This document shows positions 7,943-16,701 of a stretch of DNA of 29,164 bases, piece by piece. Below the pieces are notes generated by a model. It was not told where the DNA came from. It saw nothing but the letters and a program-made list of their open reading frames with translations, and did no database searches. The position numbers and the translations under genes were made by a program. The stretch spans positions 1-29,164 of the forward strand of contig DHFW01000014.1 in the NCBI GenBank assembly GCA_002402465.1, read 5' to 3'. The stretch is from Bacteroidales bacterium UBA4814 (GTDB taxonomy: Bacteria; Bacteroidota; Bacteroidia; Bacteroidales; UBA7960). Numbering within the stretch: the stretch's first letter is position 1; each line of letters begins with the position of its first letter.

Positions 7943-8276
7943 TACTGTTATTAATCTTGAAGACTTCAGAGTAAAAGAAGGAAAAAAGATTTCAAAAGTT
8001 TTTACAGGCCGTGACAGGGGCCGGTTTGTGCGTGAGAAATCCAAACTTGACGAAATGGAACCCTGCAACGAAACAATTGAAATAATTATTCCTGAAAATA
8101 TTTATTCCATAAACCCATCCTTTTTCGAGGAACTTTTCGTGAATGTGGTTAAAAAATTGGGTAAGGAGGCATTCCTTAAGAAGTTTAAAATCACTTCAGT
8201 TGGGGATTACGACTTTGAAAAACCCCTTAATGAAGCTATTGAACGAATTCTTAGAAGTAAAACCGCTTTAGACTAG
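7932..8276 (+). CDS. STAS-like DUF4325 protein, hsd cargo
   Basis: A 114-aa protein matching the DUF4325 ('STAS-like') pattern. An N-terminal FTGRDRGRFVREK segment (24-36) precedes a beta-strand (ETIEIIIPENI). The conserved loop-helix SINPSFFEELFVNVVKKLG (58-76) and a final strand FKITSVG follow. STAS domains are small binding modules, best known as anti-sigma factor antagonists regulated by GHKL kinases. DUF4325 proteins often sit beside ATP-binding GHKL proteins, which fits here: the gene starts 11 bp before the end of the ATPase gene. I infer that the two proteins form a complex. Whether the STAS-like protein is phosphorylated is unknown. The next gene begins 4 bp after its stop. Confidence 0.8.
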   Translation: METNTVINLEDFRVKEGKKISKVFTGRDRGRFVREKSKLDEMEPCNETIEIIIPENIYSINPSFFEELFVNVVKKLGKEAFLKKFKITSVGDYDFEKPLNEAIERILRSKTALD

Positions 8277-8280
8277 AACT

Positions 8281-8895
8281 ATGGATTCATTTTCTTTTTT
8301 TATCAATTCGCTTTTTGTACAATTTAATGGAATGACTGAATCAGCAACTGAGATTTTTTGTCAGTTCCCTAAAAAGTCATTCTTGGATCATTTATATTCT
8401 GCATCAACAGTTGTTATTGCAGTGGCAAATCTTTTTCTTGTCCTCTATATATTTTTTAAGAATAACGAAAAGGATAAGAACCTAAATGAAAAGAATCGAA
8501 GAATTAATTTGTTGAAAACACTAATTCTTGATTATAATATGAAAAAATTCTATGATTTCTTTGACAATGTCATTTTAAAAACAACACAATTAAATGAGAA
8601 CAATATAGATATCACTAAGAAAAGAGAAATTAATGATGAGATAAATGATTTAGCATCTAATTTTCGACAAAGTTTTATTGACCTTTTCCTGGCAATCGAC
8701 AAAGTGCTATATGAAAAGATTCTTGCCCAAACTGACTCCCTGATTGATGGATTAACAAATTGTATTTTTGACGAAGGTGTTAATTTACAGCATAAGCCAA
8801 AATTTGAAGAATTAATTACAAAAGAAATTAGGCAATCAAAAACCGAGATAATTAAAATAATGTTTCTGTATTCAGGCGAAACTTGTGATAAATGA
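8281..8895 (+). CDS. Single-pass membrane protein of unknown function, hsd cargo
   Basis: I do not recognise the family. The 204-aa protein has one clear hydrophobic segment at about residues 39-59 (YSASTVVIAVANLFLVLYIFF), followed by KNNEKDKN, so the positive-inside rule places the long C-terminal part in the cytoplasm. That part is highly charged and predicted helical, possibly coiled coil (residues 65-200). It starts 4 bp after the STAS-like gene, and its stop overlaps the hsdR start as ATGA, so it is translationally coupled on both sides. This arrangement suggests it is the membrane-located third component of the ATPase/STAS module (inference). No enzymatic motif is visible. Confidence 0.72.
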   Translation: MDSFSFFINSLFVQFNGMTESATEIFCQFPKKSFLDHLYSASTVVIAVANLFLVLYIFFKNNEKDKNLNEKNRRINLLKTLILDYNMKKFYDFFDNVILKTTQLNENNIDITKKREINDEINDLASNFRQSFIDLFLAIDKVLYEKILAQTDSLIDGLTNCIFDEGVNLQHKPKFEELITKEIRQSKTEIIKIMFLYSGETCDK

Positions 8896-11800
8896 CCCAT
8901 ATCACCGAAAACAGCATTGAATCTTTTGCCATCGAGTTGCTTGAGCAGCTTGGGTTTGGATACCTTTATGGGCCCAAAATTGCCCCTGATGGCGAATGGC
9001 CCGAACGGGAAAGCTATGAGCAGGTTTTGTTGATTCCTCGTTTAAGAAATGCCGTAAAAAGGATTAACCCAGCCATTCCTGCCGATGCCCAGGCAGAAGC
9101 CATAAAGGAAATCCAGCGGATTGCATCACCCGAGCTGTTGGCCAACAATGAAACCTTTCACCGATTGCTTACCGAGGGCATTCCGGTATCGAAGCGGGTT
9201 GATGGCCACGAAAGGGGCGACCGGGTGTGGCTTATCGATTTTAATTTTCCGAAAAAAAACGAATTTCTGGTTGCCAATCAGTTTACCGTTATTGAAAACA
9301 ACAATAACAAACGGCCGGATTTAATTCTGTTTGTAAACGGCATTCCGTTGGTAGTGATGGAGCTAAAAAATCCTGCCGACGAAAATACAACCGTTGTTTC
9401 GGCTTTCAGGCAGTTGCAAACCTACAAGGCCATGATACCGGGTTTGTTTACCTATAATGGTTTCATGGTGATTTCCGATGGCCTTGAGGCAAGGGCAGGC
9501 ACACTCTCGGCCGACATGAGCCGCTTTATGGCATGGAAAACAGCCGACGGTAAGGTTGAGGCCTCGAACCTGGTAAGCCAGCTTGAAACCCTGATCAGCG
9601 GCATGCTTAACAAGGAAACCCTGCTTGACCTGATCAGGCATTTCACTGTTTTCGAAAAAAGCAAAAAGGTGGACCTCCATACCGGGCTCACCACCATTAC
9701 CACGGTAAAAAAACTCGCCGCCTATCATCAATATTTCGCGGTAAACCTTGCAGTAGATTCCACCCTAAGGGCAGCCGATCTTCAAACCATGCCGGTTGTT
9801 TCACAATCGCCCGAAAGTTATGGTGTGCCCGGCGTAAAATCACAACCGCGCGGCGACCGAAAGGGAGGGGTGGTGTGGCATACCCAGGGCAGCGGAAAAT
9901 CACTCTCCATGGTCTTCTATACCGGTAAAATAGTTTTGCTGATGAATAACCCGACACTGGTGGTTATTACCGACCGGAATGACTTGGATGACCAGTTGTT
10001 TGATACTTTTGCCGGCTCCACACAGTTGCTTCGCCAGGAACCGCGGCAGGCAGAAAACCGGCAGCACCTAAAAGAACTCCTGAAAGTGGCTTCAGGTGGA
10101 ATTATTTTTACCACAATCCACAAGTTCCAGCCCGAAGAGGGCAACATTTATGAAGAACTCTCTGACAGAGAGAACATTGTAGTGATTGCCGACGAAGCGC
10201 ATCGCACCCAATACGGCTTCAGGGCAAAAACCATAGACTTAAGAGACCAGCATGGAAATGTAATGGGTAAGCGGGTCGTTTACGGTTTTGCCAAATATTT
10301 GCGCGATGCTTTGCCAAATGCCACCTACCTGGGTTTCACCGGTACCCCCATTGAAACCACAGATAAAAACACCCCTGCGGTTTTTGGTAATTACATTGAT
10401 GTTTACGACATTGCCCAGGCGGTAGAAGATGGGGCAACCGTAAAAATATTTTACGAAAGTCGCCTGGCAAAAGTAAGCCTTAGTGAAGAAGGCCGTAAAC
10501 TGGTAGAAGAACTGGATGAGACCCTTGACGTAGAGGATCTGACCATTTCCCAGAAAGCCAAGGCAAAATGGACGCAGCTGGAAGCCCTGGTGGGAAGCGA
10601 AAACCGGATTGCCAATATTGCACAAGATATAATTTTTCACTTTGAGCAAAGACAGGAGGTCTTCGTTGGCAAGGGAATGATAGTAGCCATGTCGAGACGC
10701 ATTGCCGCTGAATTATATGCTGCCATTATTAAGCTTCGTCCTGAATGGCATTCCAGCGAACTGGACAAGGGAGCAATCAAGGTAGTGATGACATCTTCTT
10801 CAGCAGATGGACCCGAAATAGAAAAGCACCACACCACGAAGGAACAACGCAGGGCTTTGGCCGACAGAATGAAGGACATTAATGATCCTTTGAAGCTGGT
10901 TATTGTAAGAGATATGTGGCTAACGGGCTTTGATGTTCCCTGTCTGCATACCATGTACATTGACAAACCCATGAAAGGGCACAACCTTATGCAGGCCATT
11001 GCCCGGGTAAACCGTGTTTACGGCGATAAGCCCGGCGGTCTTATCGTCGACTACCTTGGTATTGCTGCAGATCTGAAAAAAGCCCTTGCCTTTTATGCAG
11101 AAGCCGGCGGCAAGGGTGACCCGGCCATACTTCAGGTACAGGCGGTTGAACTTATGCTTGAAAAACTGGAGGTGGTTTCTCAAATGTTCCATGGTTTCCC
11201 TTACGAAGATTATTTCGAGGCAGGCACATCGAAGAAGCTGTCCATAATTCTGGCTGCAGAAGACCATCTTCTTGGCCTGGATGATGGGAAAAAGCGTTTC
11301 GTCAACGAAGTCACCGCATTATCCAAAGCATTTGCCATAGGCATACCACATGAGCAGGCCATGGATGCAAAGGATGAAATTGCCTTTTTTCAGGCAGTTA
11401 AGGCACGGTTGGCCAAATTTGACAGGACAGGTGCAGGCATAACCAACCAGGGTATTGAGACCACGATTCGGCAGGTAATTGATAAGGCGCTTGTTTCTGA
11501 ACACGTCATTGACGTTTTCGATGCTGCAGGTCTTAAGAAACCGGATATTTCCATCCTTTCTGAAGAGTTTTTGCTCGAGCTTAAAGGGATGGAGCATAAA
11601 AACGTTGCCCTCGAGGTTTTAAAGAAATTGCTGAACGATGAGATAAAAGCCAGGGCAAAAACCAATCTGGTAAAAAGCAAGTCCTTGATGGAAATGCTTG
11701 AAGAAGCCATTAAGAAATACCAGAACAAAATCCTTTCGGCTGCGGAAGTCATGGAAGAGCTCATCAATGTAAGCAAGGAAATTGTTAAAATGGACAATGA

Positions 11801-12104
11801 ACCCAAAGATATGGGGCTTACCGATTTTGAATATGCTTTCTACACGGCAGTGGCTGACAACCAGAGCGCCAGAGAGCTGATGCAAAAAGACACATTGCGG
11901 GAACTTGCCGTGGTGTTAACGGAAAGAGTAAGGCAAAACGCAAGCATCGACTGGGCAATAAAAGAAAGTGCCCGTGCAAAACTAAAGGTTATTGTAAAGC
12001 GCACGCTTCGACATTTTGGCTATCCCCCCGACATGCAGAAACTGGCCACCGAAACCGTATTGAAGCAGGCAGAGATGATCGCAGAAGAATTGACCGCGGC
12101 ATAA
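8892..12104 (+). CDS. hsdR: Type I restriction endonuclease subunit HsdR
   Basis: A 1070-aa motor and nuclease subunit that translocates and cleaves unmodified DNA together with HsdM and HsdS. The PD-(D/E)xK nuclease core is visible near the N-terminus as RPDLILFVNGIPLVVMELK with D143, E157 and K159. The superfamily 2 helicase motifs follow: Walker A TQGSGKS at 331-337, DEAH at 434-437, FTGTP at 482-486, and a late motif around QAIARVNRVYGDKPGG. The C-terminal third is helical, as expected for the HsdM-interacting part. Length is normal and all key residues are present, so I expect it to be active. Its ATG overlaps the TGA of the membrane protein gene. Composition resembles hsdM rather than the cargo. 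Confidence 0.98.
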   Translation: MTHITENSIESFAIELLEQLGFGYLYGPKIAPDGEWPERESYEQVLLIPRLRNAVKRINPAIPADAQAEAIKEIQRIASPELLANNETFHRLLTEGIPVSKRVDGHERGDRVWLIDFNFPKKNEFLVANQFTVIENNNNKRPDLILFVNGIPLVVMELKNPADENTTVVSAFRQLQTYKAMIPGLFTYNGFMVISDGLEARAGTLSADMSRFMAWKTADGKVEASNLVSQLETLISGMLNKETLLDLIRHFTVFEKSKKVDLHTGLTTITTVKKLAAYHQYFAVNLAVDSTLRAADLQTMPVVSQSPESYGVPGVKSQPRGDRKGGVVWHTQGSGKSLSMVFYTGKIVLLMNNPTLVVITDRNDLDDQLFDTFAGSTQLLRQEPRQAENRQHLKELLKVASGGIIFTTIHKFQPEEGNIYEELSDRENIVVIADEAHRTQYGFRAKTIDLRDQHGNVMGKRVVYGFAKYLRDALPNATYLGFTGTPIETTDKNTPAVFGNYIDVYDIAQAVEDGATVKIFYESRLAKVSLSEEGRKLVEELDETLDVEDLTISQKAKAKWTQLEALVGSENRIANIAQDIIFHFEQRQEVFVGKGMIVAMSRRIAAELYAAIIKLRPEWHSSELDKGAIKVVMTSSSADGPEIEKHHTTKEQRRALADRMKDINDPLKLVIVRDMWLTGFDVPCLHTMYIDKPMKGHNLMQAIARVNRVYGDKPGGLIVDYLGIAADLKKALAFYAEAGGKGDPAILQVQAVELMLEKLEVVSQMFHGFPYEDYFEAGTSKKLSIILAAEDHLLGLDDGKKRFVNEVTALSKAFAIGIPHEQAMDAKDEIAFFQAVKARLAKFDRTGAGITNQGIETTIRQVIDKALVSEHVIDVFDAAGLKKPDISILSEEFLLELKGMEHKNVALEVLKKLLNDEIKARAKTNLVKSKSLMEMLEEAIKKYQNKILSAAEVMEELINVSKEIVKMDNEPKDMGLTDFEYAFYTAVADNQSARELMQKDTLRELAVVLTERVRQNASIDWAIKESARAKLKVIVKRTLRHFGYPPDMQKLATETVLKQAEMIAEELTAA

Positions 12105-12135
12105 AATTCTCCTAGTGTGAATAAAACCCAAAGCC

Positions 12136-14199
12136 ATGAGCACATTTGTCTTAAACAAATCGCAGCAAGGTTTTACAAAATGCGATGATGACTTTACAAG
12201 GGCTTTAGCCCCGGCTGGCAGCGGCAAAACAGCTACATTACTTTGGAAGTGCCTTGAAGATGCCAATGCTTCAAACCGGAAAAACAAATATTTGATATTT
12301 ACCTTTACCCGGGTTGCAAGAGACGAATTGAGGGACAGAATAAACTCTCGCGAAGAGTTTAAAGAGTTGAGGAATATTACCAGGATTGAAACCTTGAATC
12401 AATGGGGCTTCAATTACATTAAAGGGCTTAAGGATGGAATCCAGCTTAAAACCAGTAAGCTGGATAATTTCTTTTTGATTAACAATAGCTTGAGGCCTCT
12501 CTGGGAGGACAAACCAATTCTGGGAAAACTTTCAAACCTCAGATACCAATATTCAGAGTTAATTCAAATTTTCGGGGAATTAAAAACCCTTGGATTCAGG
12601 CATGATTATGACAAACAGGCTTTTCTGAATCAATTTTCCCTTCATTTGAATTGGCTTGAATCCAATAACCTATTAAAATACTTTATTGAAAAAGTATACA
12701 ATCCATTGGCTGACCCTGAATTACTGGATTCAGGTAAAAATGATTTGGTTGGACAACTCAAGCCTTTTCTGGAGTTTTGGAAAAAAGCAACTGAGAGCCT
12801 TTGGAAACAATCTTTAATAACTCTGGATGATCAAAAATACTGGGCGCTGATCAAATTAAATGAGCAGTATTCTGATGGAAGGGTTTTCCCAGCCCCTCAG
12901 CGCTATCAACACATAATGGTTGATGAATTTCAGGATATTAATCCACTTGACCTTTTTTTGATAAAGAAATTAGTGGAGTTAAATAAAAGCAAACTGACTA
13001 TTGTTGGCGATGATGATCAGGCAATCTTTGAATGGAGGGCTTCCTCACCCAACTTTATCCTGCATCCCGAGAGGTATTTTGATGGAAATTTTTCAACTCA
13101 TATTCTTGACATTAACTACCGGTCGCCCAAAAACATTGTTGATTATTCACAAAGGTTAATCAAAAACAACCAACGTCGCGTTGACAAAAAGGTTACTCCT
13201 GTGTTGAATTCTAATGCAATGGTTTTGCCCATTGCTTTTAAAAACCATATGGAGTCGGTGCAATTTGTGGTTGAGTTGGCAAAAGAGTTTCAAGAACATA
13301 ACAACTCTGAAAAGATTGCAATTATCAGTCGGAAGAAGGGACAGTTAATTCCAATACAAATTACCTTAACATCGCACGACATTGAGTTTTATGCCAAAGA
13401 AGACTTGAACATCCTTCTTAGCCATGCTTTTAATGATTTGAAAAAACACTTGGAAGTAATTCCTGAAAAAAACAACAGAAAGTCATCAGATGTAATCATA
13501 AATGATTTACTAAGCTTTTGCAACCATGTTTACAGGTACCCTCTGAAAAAAGCAGAGTATGTAAGCCTAAAAAGTTTTTTACAGAAGAGGTCTCCCAGAA
13601 CTTTCCAGCAGGGACTTGATATTTTGTTTGAATACCCTTACACAATTAAGGGTAACCATATTTTGAATTTCCATCATACAATTTCAAAGGTTGTTAACAG
13701 CGAAACGGTTTCTGCAGCCATTTTCAATATTGGAGAAGAAATGGCCGGATTGAAAAAACATTTTGCAAAATCAGATGACGACATTTTTTATAAAGACCCT
13801 CCCTTTTTATATATGGTTGAATATGCAGAAAAATATGGTAATGATTTCTGGGGGTTCATTGACCATGTTGAAAATGCCATTAAAAAAATGACAGCCTATG
13901 AGGAAAACAATGATGACATTGATTTGGGTATCCGCTCCAATGTTCATTTGATGACGGCTCTTAGGGCTAAAGGGAAGGAGTTTGAAACAGTTGTGATACT
14001 TGATGTAAATGATGGGATCTGGCCAATTAAGTATGCAGAGGATGAGTACCAGTTGGAACAGGAAAGGAGGCTGTTTTATGTTGCAATGACCCGCGCAAAG
14101 AAAAGTTTGATTTTTCTTACCCTTAAGGAAATGCTTGGCAGGCCAATGAACGTTTGCCCTTACCTGGAAGAAATGGGGCTTTCAGTTTCAGATTTTTAA
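12136..14199 (+). CDS. UvrD/Rep-family superfamily 1 DNA helicase
   Basis: A 687-aa SF1A helicase. It starts directly with LNKSQQGFTK (Q-motif-like). Walker A is APAGSGKT at 25-32, motif Ia is FTFTRVARDEL, motif II is VDEFQD at 262-267, motif III is GDDDQAIFEWR at 291-301, and motif IV is INYRSPKNIV. Motif V appears as TALRAKGKEFETVVI and motif VI as RRLFYVAMTRAKKSL. No nuclease domain (RecB type) is evident at the C-terminus. It begins 31 bp after hsdR on the same strand, so it is probably co-transcribed. It is more AT-rich than hsdR. In this setting it may be a defence accessory rather than the housekeeping UvrD, but that is inference. It is not Gabija GajB as such, since no GajA-type gene adjoins it. 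Confidence 0.9.
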   Translation: MSTFVLNKSQQGFTKCDDDFTRALAPAGSGKTATLLWKCLEDANASNRKNKYLIFTFTRVARDELRDRINSREEFKELRNITRIETLNQWGFNYIKGLKDGIQLKTSKLDNFFLINNSLRPLWEDKPILGKLSNLRYQYSELIQIFGELKTLGFRHDYDKQAFLNQFSLHLNWLESNNLLKYFIEKVYNPLADPELLDSGKNDLVGQLKPFLEFWKKATESLWKQSLITLDDQKYWALIKLNEQYSDGRVFPAPQRYQHIMVDEFQDINPLDLFLIKKLVELNKSKLTIVGDDDQAIFEWRASSPNFILHPERYFDGNFSTHILDINYRSPKNIVDYSQRLIKNNQRRVDKKVTPVLNSNAMVLPIAFKNHMESVQFVVELAKEFQEHNNSEKIAIISRKKGQLIPIQITLTSHDIEFYAKEDLNILLSHAFNDLKKHLEVIPEKNNRKSSDVIINDLLSFCNHVYRYPLKKAEYVSLKSFLQKRSPRTFQQGLDILFEYPYTIKGNHILNFHHTISKVVNSETVSAAIFNIGEEMAGLKKHFAKSDDDIFYKDPPFLYMVEYAEKYGNDFWGFIDHVENAIKKMTAYEENNDDIDLGIRSNVHLMTALRAKGKEFETVVILDVNDGIWPIKYAEDEYQLEQERRLFYVAMTRAKKSLIFLTLKEMLGRPMNVCPYLEEMGLSVSDF

Positions 14200-14587
14200 G
14201 ATTTTTCAATCTTCTTAATGAATTTCGAAATGGAAAGAAATAATTACCAACGCAGCTGTTTCTTCAGATACAAATCTGATATTGGTTACCCTGACCAATA
14301 CACCTGCTTTGGCGATTGCCTATCAAAGTTCATATAACCATTGAAACCGCACTCCAAAGCTTTTGTGAATGGCTAATACTTGAAAAAGTGGTGAGTGTAG
14401 AAGGAGCAGTTGTTGGTAATTAAACAGTTATCCAAATTTGTAACTAAAAAGGCAGGGAGTTGCTTACAAAAAAGCGAGGAGCTCTTGAGGTCTGTAAAAC
14501 ACCTTAATGTTGAGCACAAAAGGCGGAAAAGAAGCTGAAGAAATTTTACTTTTGCAATAAGCCCCTCCAAAAAACGGGCTAAATATT
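14200..14587. other. 388 bp intergenic region at the edge of the accessory block
   Basis: No gene of convincing length is present. A 39-codon frame (14218-14337) and an overlapping frame reading about KWKEIITNAAVSSD up to 14343 are open but match no family I know. They could be a decayed gene. Base composition shifts from AT-rich on the left to GC-richer genes on the right across this interval, so it marks a likely boundary of the acquired region. A promoter-like motif lies near its right end. Confidence 0.4.
14547..14554 (+). promoter_or_regulatory. Bacteroidota -7 promoter motif (TACTTTTG)
   Basis: An exact TAnnTTTG match 33 bp before the ATG of the IPExxxVDY-like gene. I could not find a well-spaced TTG box near -33, so this rests on the -7 element and its position. 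Confidence 0.4.
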
Positions 14588-15043
14588 ATGGCAAAAAAGA
14601 TCGCACTGAAGCTTGGTTACGAATCGCCTTTTACGGTTTTTTCGGTTTTCAGCACCCAGAAAGACTATCGGCTGGCATGGCTGCTGAACCAGGGGCTTGG
14701 CTTCGAGCTGGAGCGCATCGGCGATTTTACCCATCATTTTTCAGAAACAAAGCAGGCAGCTTTTTCGCTGTTCCAGTACCACTACCAGCAGTACCGCATG
14801 CAGGTTTTTTTGCTCAGCAACAAAAGCAGCGAAGGCCCCATTCTGAGCGAAACGCCCGTGCCCGATTTCCTTTTGCTGTTCTGGAATATGAGTGATTTTT
14901 TTGACCTGAAGCAGTTTCAGAAGGACCTGCGCAAGATCAGCCAGGTACAAACCATAATCGAGGTAAGTGAGAAAACGCAAAGGAAACACGAAGCCTTTTT
15001 CTACGACCTGGAATATTTCCTTTCTAAGAATAAAATTATCTGA
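14588..15043 (+). CDS. IPExxxVDY family-like protein
   Basis: A 151-aa cytoplasmic protein that resembles the Bacteroidota-specific IPExxxVDY family, which has no assigned function. Supporting features are the opening MAKKIALKLG, the KDYRLAWLLNQGLGFELERI segment at about 25-44, a Phe/Tyr-rich middle (AFSLFQYHYQQYRMQVFLLSNKS), and the place where the name motif should be. Here that motif reads ETPVPDFLLLFW (about residues 88-99) instead of IPExxxVDYFL, so the signature is degenerate. The C-terminus (AFFYDLEYFLSKNK) is short and helical. It converges with the beta-helix gene 12 bp downstream. The family assignment is by pattern memory and should be treated as probable. Confidence 0.65.
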   Translation: MAKKIALKLGYESPFTVFSVFSTQKDYRLAWLLNQGLGFELERIGDFTHHFSETKQAAFSLFQYHYQQYRMQVFLLSNKSSEGPILSETPVPDFLLLFWNMSDFFDLKQFQKDLRKISQVQTIIEVSEKTQRKHEAFFYDLEYFLSKNKII

Positions 15044-15055
15044 ACGCTCAAAGCC

Positions 15056-16660
15056 CTAGGGCCATACCACCACTTTTGCAGCCACTTTTTCCTGCATGCT
15101 TTCGCCAACAATAAAGTACACCCCCTTGCCGGGCAGGGCTTCAGTAAGGTTTAATATAAACTCGTGGCGGCCGGGTTCCAGAAATCCTTCATGAATCATC
15201 AATAGCCTTTGCCCGCGGGTGTTCACCAGGTAAACTTTTACCATGCCTGCCTTGGTGACTTGCAATGTAACGCTGGTTGTTTCCCTTACGGGATTGGGAA
15301 AAACACTGAGCTGCAGCGCAGGAGGCCTTTGTTGTGCTATGCTGCTCGACGCCATGGTGTCGGACTCGTAGGCGCCCATGTCGATGCGGCCCAGCTGAAT
15401 GCGTTCATTGCCGGCCAGGTCGGTTGCGGGCAGGGCCAGAAAGGCCGGGTCTTCTGTGCCGGCGTTGATGCAGGGCGACCCGGGCAGGAGCTGCCAGGGG
15501 TGGTCGCCTTCTGCAGCAAAAAGCGGGTCCAGGTCAATGTTGTGCAGGTATTCTCCAAGAAAAGTGGCCCCATCGAAATTTTCCTGTCCACCTTCAATGT
15601 TGCAGTAATAAAAGTCGGGCACGGAAGGACCATCCCATATATAAACCGACCCGCCATAATCGCCATGGGCAGTGTTGCCCCAGATCACCGTATTATAAAC
15701 CTTAACAAAAGCTTCGAAGTTGAAAAATATACCACCGCCATAGCCGGCATAGTTGCCCACGATGGTATTGTTGGCCAGGTTGGCCCGTACCTCGATCAGG
15801 GCAATGCCCCCGCCAAAAAATATGGAGTAATTGTTTGCCACCAGGTTGTTGGCGATGGTGCCCAGCACCTGCGAGCGCAGTATGCCAAAGCCACCGCCCA
15901 GGGGGCTGTCGTTGCCTTCGAAAATGTTGTTTTCAATCAGTGGGTCGCCGTTGTCGATGCTCAGCCCCCCTCCTATGCCGGTTGACCAGTTGTCGAAAAA
16001 GACGTTTCCACGGATCGAAGCTTTGGTGTTTATTCCGCAAACCGCCCCGCCATAGCCGTAGTTTTCTTCCACGGGTGGCTCGTGGCCGGCCCGATTCCCA
16101 TAAAAGTAGCAGTTTTCGATCAGGGGTGATGCCCCGTTAAAATAGATGGCGCCCCCGCTCAGGTAGGTCCGGTTGTGCAAAAAGCTGCAATGCTGAAAGC
16201 TGGCGCTGATGGGGCCTGAAATATACACTGCCCCGCCGTGCGGCAGGCTGGCTTCCTGCCAGGTCTTGGCATATTCGAAGTGGCAATGGTCGAAAATGGC
16301 CGTAATGTTATCCTCTTCGCTTTCAGCCACCATATGAATGCCGCTCCATCCGCCGCCGGGGGCATATACATTGTGCAGGCCGGTGGTGTCGTTTACGGTA
16401 AATACCACCGGCGAAGCCGCTGTGCCCAGGGCTTGCAGGCTGCCTTCGACCTTAAAGCCATAGAAGCCCTGAAACTCAACCACCACCCCTGCTTCGATAA
16501 AAAGGCTTGAACCCGGGGGCAGGAAAATATTGCCGGTAACCTTTATCGTATCGGCATTCCACAATCCCATTACCTCGCCTTCCACCTCAAAGGTTTGGGC
16601 CTGTAAAAGAAAAGGAAACAGAAAAGATGCCAGCATCAAGCATTTTCGAACTGTAGTCAT
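15056..16660 (-). CDS. Secreted right-handed beta-helix protein with T9SS sorting domain
   Basis: A 534-aa protein. A signal peptide ends near residue 22 (LLQAQ). Residues about 40-400 hold many short repeats of the pectate-lyase-like beta-helix type, such as SFQHCSFLHNR, PLIENCYFYGNRAG, PLIENNIFEGN and NLANNTIVGNYAGYGGGIF. The segment SPCINAGTEDPAF ... DLAGNERI ... IDMGAYE matches the end of the 'choice-of-anchor Q' style domain. The last 80 residues (SVFPNPVRETTSVTL ... GVYFIVGESMQEKVAAKVVV) form a type A C-terminal sorting domain, so the product should pass the outer membrane through the type IX secretion system and be cell-attached or released. No catalytic residues for polysaccharide lysis are evident. 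It lies 41 bp downstream of mazG on the same strand. Confidence 0.88.
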   Translation of the reverse strand: MTTVRKCLMLASFLFPFLLQAQTFEVEGEVMGLWNADTIKVTGNIFLPPGSSLFIEAGVVVEFQGFYGFKVEGSLQALGTAASPVVFTVNDTTGLHNVYAPGGGWSGIHMVAESEEDNITAIFDHCHFEYAKTWQEASLPHGGAVYISGPISASFQHCSFLHNRTYLSGGAIYFNGASPLIENCYFYGNRAGHEPPVEENYGYGGAVCGINTKASIRGNVFFDNWSTGIGGGLSIDNGDPLIENNIFEGNDSPLGGGFGILRSQVLGTIANNLVANNYSIFFGGGIALIEVRANLANNTIVGNYAGYGGGIFFNFEAFVKVYNTVIWGNTAHGDYGGSVYIWDGPSVPDFYYCNIEGGQENFDGATFLGEYLHNIDLDPLFAAEGDHPWQLLPGSPCINAGTEDPAFLALPATDLAGNERIQLGRIDMGAYESDTMASSSIAQQRPPALQLSVFPNPVRETTSVTLQVTKAGMVKVYLVNTRGQRLLMIHEGFLEPGRHEFILNLTEALPGKGVYFIVGESMQEKVAAKVVVWP

Positions 16661-16701
16661 AACCGAACGGAATTTGAGACCGAAAATAATGGGGATAAAA
16701 A

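Noticed and set aside
12136..14199. Gabija system (GajB)
   Set aside because: The helicase motifs fit UvrD in general, but there is no adjacent OLD-family nuclease GajA. The upstream gene is hsdR.
15209..15985. 258-codon plus-strand frame over the beta-helix gene
   Set aside because: The minus-strand gene has a signal peptide, beta-helix repeats and a sorting domain. The opposite frame has none.
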